Source: JABABD01 sp965530995
GTDB taxonomy: Bacteria > Bacteroidota > Bacteroidia > Flavobacteriales > Flavobacteriaceae
Direction of reading: 5' to 3'
Length of the DNA: 6,296 nucleotides
Assembly (NCBI GenBank): GCA_965530995.1
Contig: CBESOB010000167.1
Span: forward strand, 1-6,296
Shown here: positions 6,258 through 6,296 of the stretch, piece after piece
Position numbering within the stretch: position 1 is the first letter of the stretch
Layout of the letters: each line of letters starts with the position of its first letter
Translations under genes and position numbers: made by a program
The notes under the pieces: generated by a model
Database searches by the model: none
Told to the model about the DNA's origin: nothing
Seen by the model: only the letters and a program-made list of their open reading frames with translations

Positions 6258-6269
6258 AATCAACTGATT
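6258..6269. repeat. Third inverted repeat upstream of nrdJ (AATCA-AC-TGATT)
   Basis: The 12-bp element AATCAACTGATT has perfect 5-bp arms around AC. The same element, as the 13-mer TAATCAACTGATT, occurs at 880-892 upstream of the 66-residue gene. It lies 12 bp beyond the TGTGTACACA palindrome and 113-124 bp upstream of the nrdJ start. It may be a third operator for nrdJ, or a chance match in AT-rich sequence. Confidence 0.25.
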
Positions 6270-6296
6270 TTATGTAATTTAAAAATTTATCAACAC

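Overview
The window looks like chromosomal housekeeping DNA from a member of the Bacteroidetes, most likely a marine-type Flavobacteriaceae. The grounds are AT-rich sequence, start codons without Shine-Dalgarno motifs, a DUF4197 lipoprotein, a type-2 orotidine-5'-phosphate decarboxylase directly behind prfA, and an 850-residue adenosylcobalamin-dependent ribonucleotide reductase. No mobile element, CRISPR array, tRNA or rRNA was seen.

Left part (1-1120, + strand): the window opens inside a DUF4197 lipoprotein gene whose signal-peptide end and lipobox (L-T-A-C) are visible before the first in-frame ATG. After it comes a 230-bp noncoding stretch with two stacked hairpins and a textbook intrinsic terminator (828-860). 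Then follows a 66-residue basic protein that resembles, from memory only, the short flavobacterial Lacal_2735/DUF6435 proteins.

Middle (1132-3038, - strand): prfA (release factor 1) and pyrF (OMP decarboxylase) form a two-gene operon with a 5-nt gap. pyrF must start at GTG because an in-frame stop lies directly before it. The operon runs tail-to-tail into the 66-residue gene with only 11 bp between the stop codons.

Right part: a 94-residue orphan membrane protein (+, 3158-3442) is transcribed away from prfA. It meets, tail-to-tail at a shared TTAA, a 53-codon reading frame on the - strand (3439-3600) that overlaps the end of nrdJ. That short frame reads like real protein and would otherwise be left as blank intergenic sequence. 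nrdJ (3593-6145, -) is complete, with all catalytic motifs and a Cys-rich zinc-ribbon tail. The 151 bp upstream of it hold three closely packed inverted repeats and no recognisable cobalamin riboswitch box.

The recognised genes serve nucleotide supply (pyrF for UMP, nrdJ for dNTPs) and translation termination (prfA). No strong case for a new multi-gene system was found. The best leads are the hidden 53-residue frame with its convergent membrane-protein partner, the structured RNA after the DUF4197 gene, and the operator-like cluster upstream of nrdJ.
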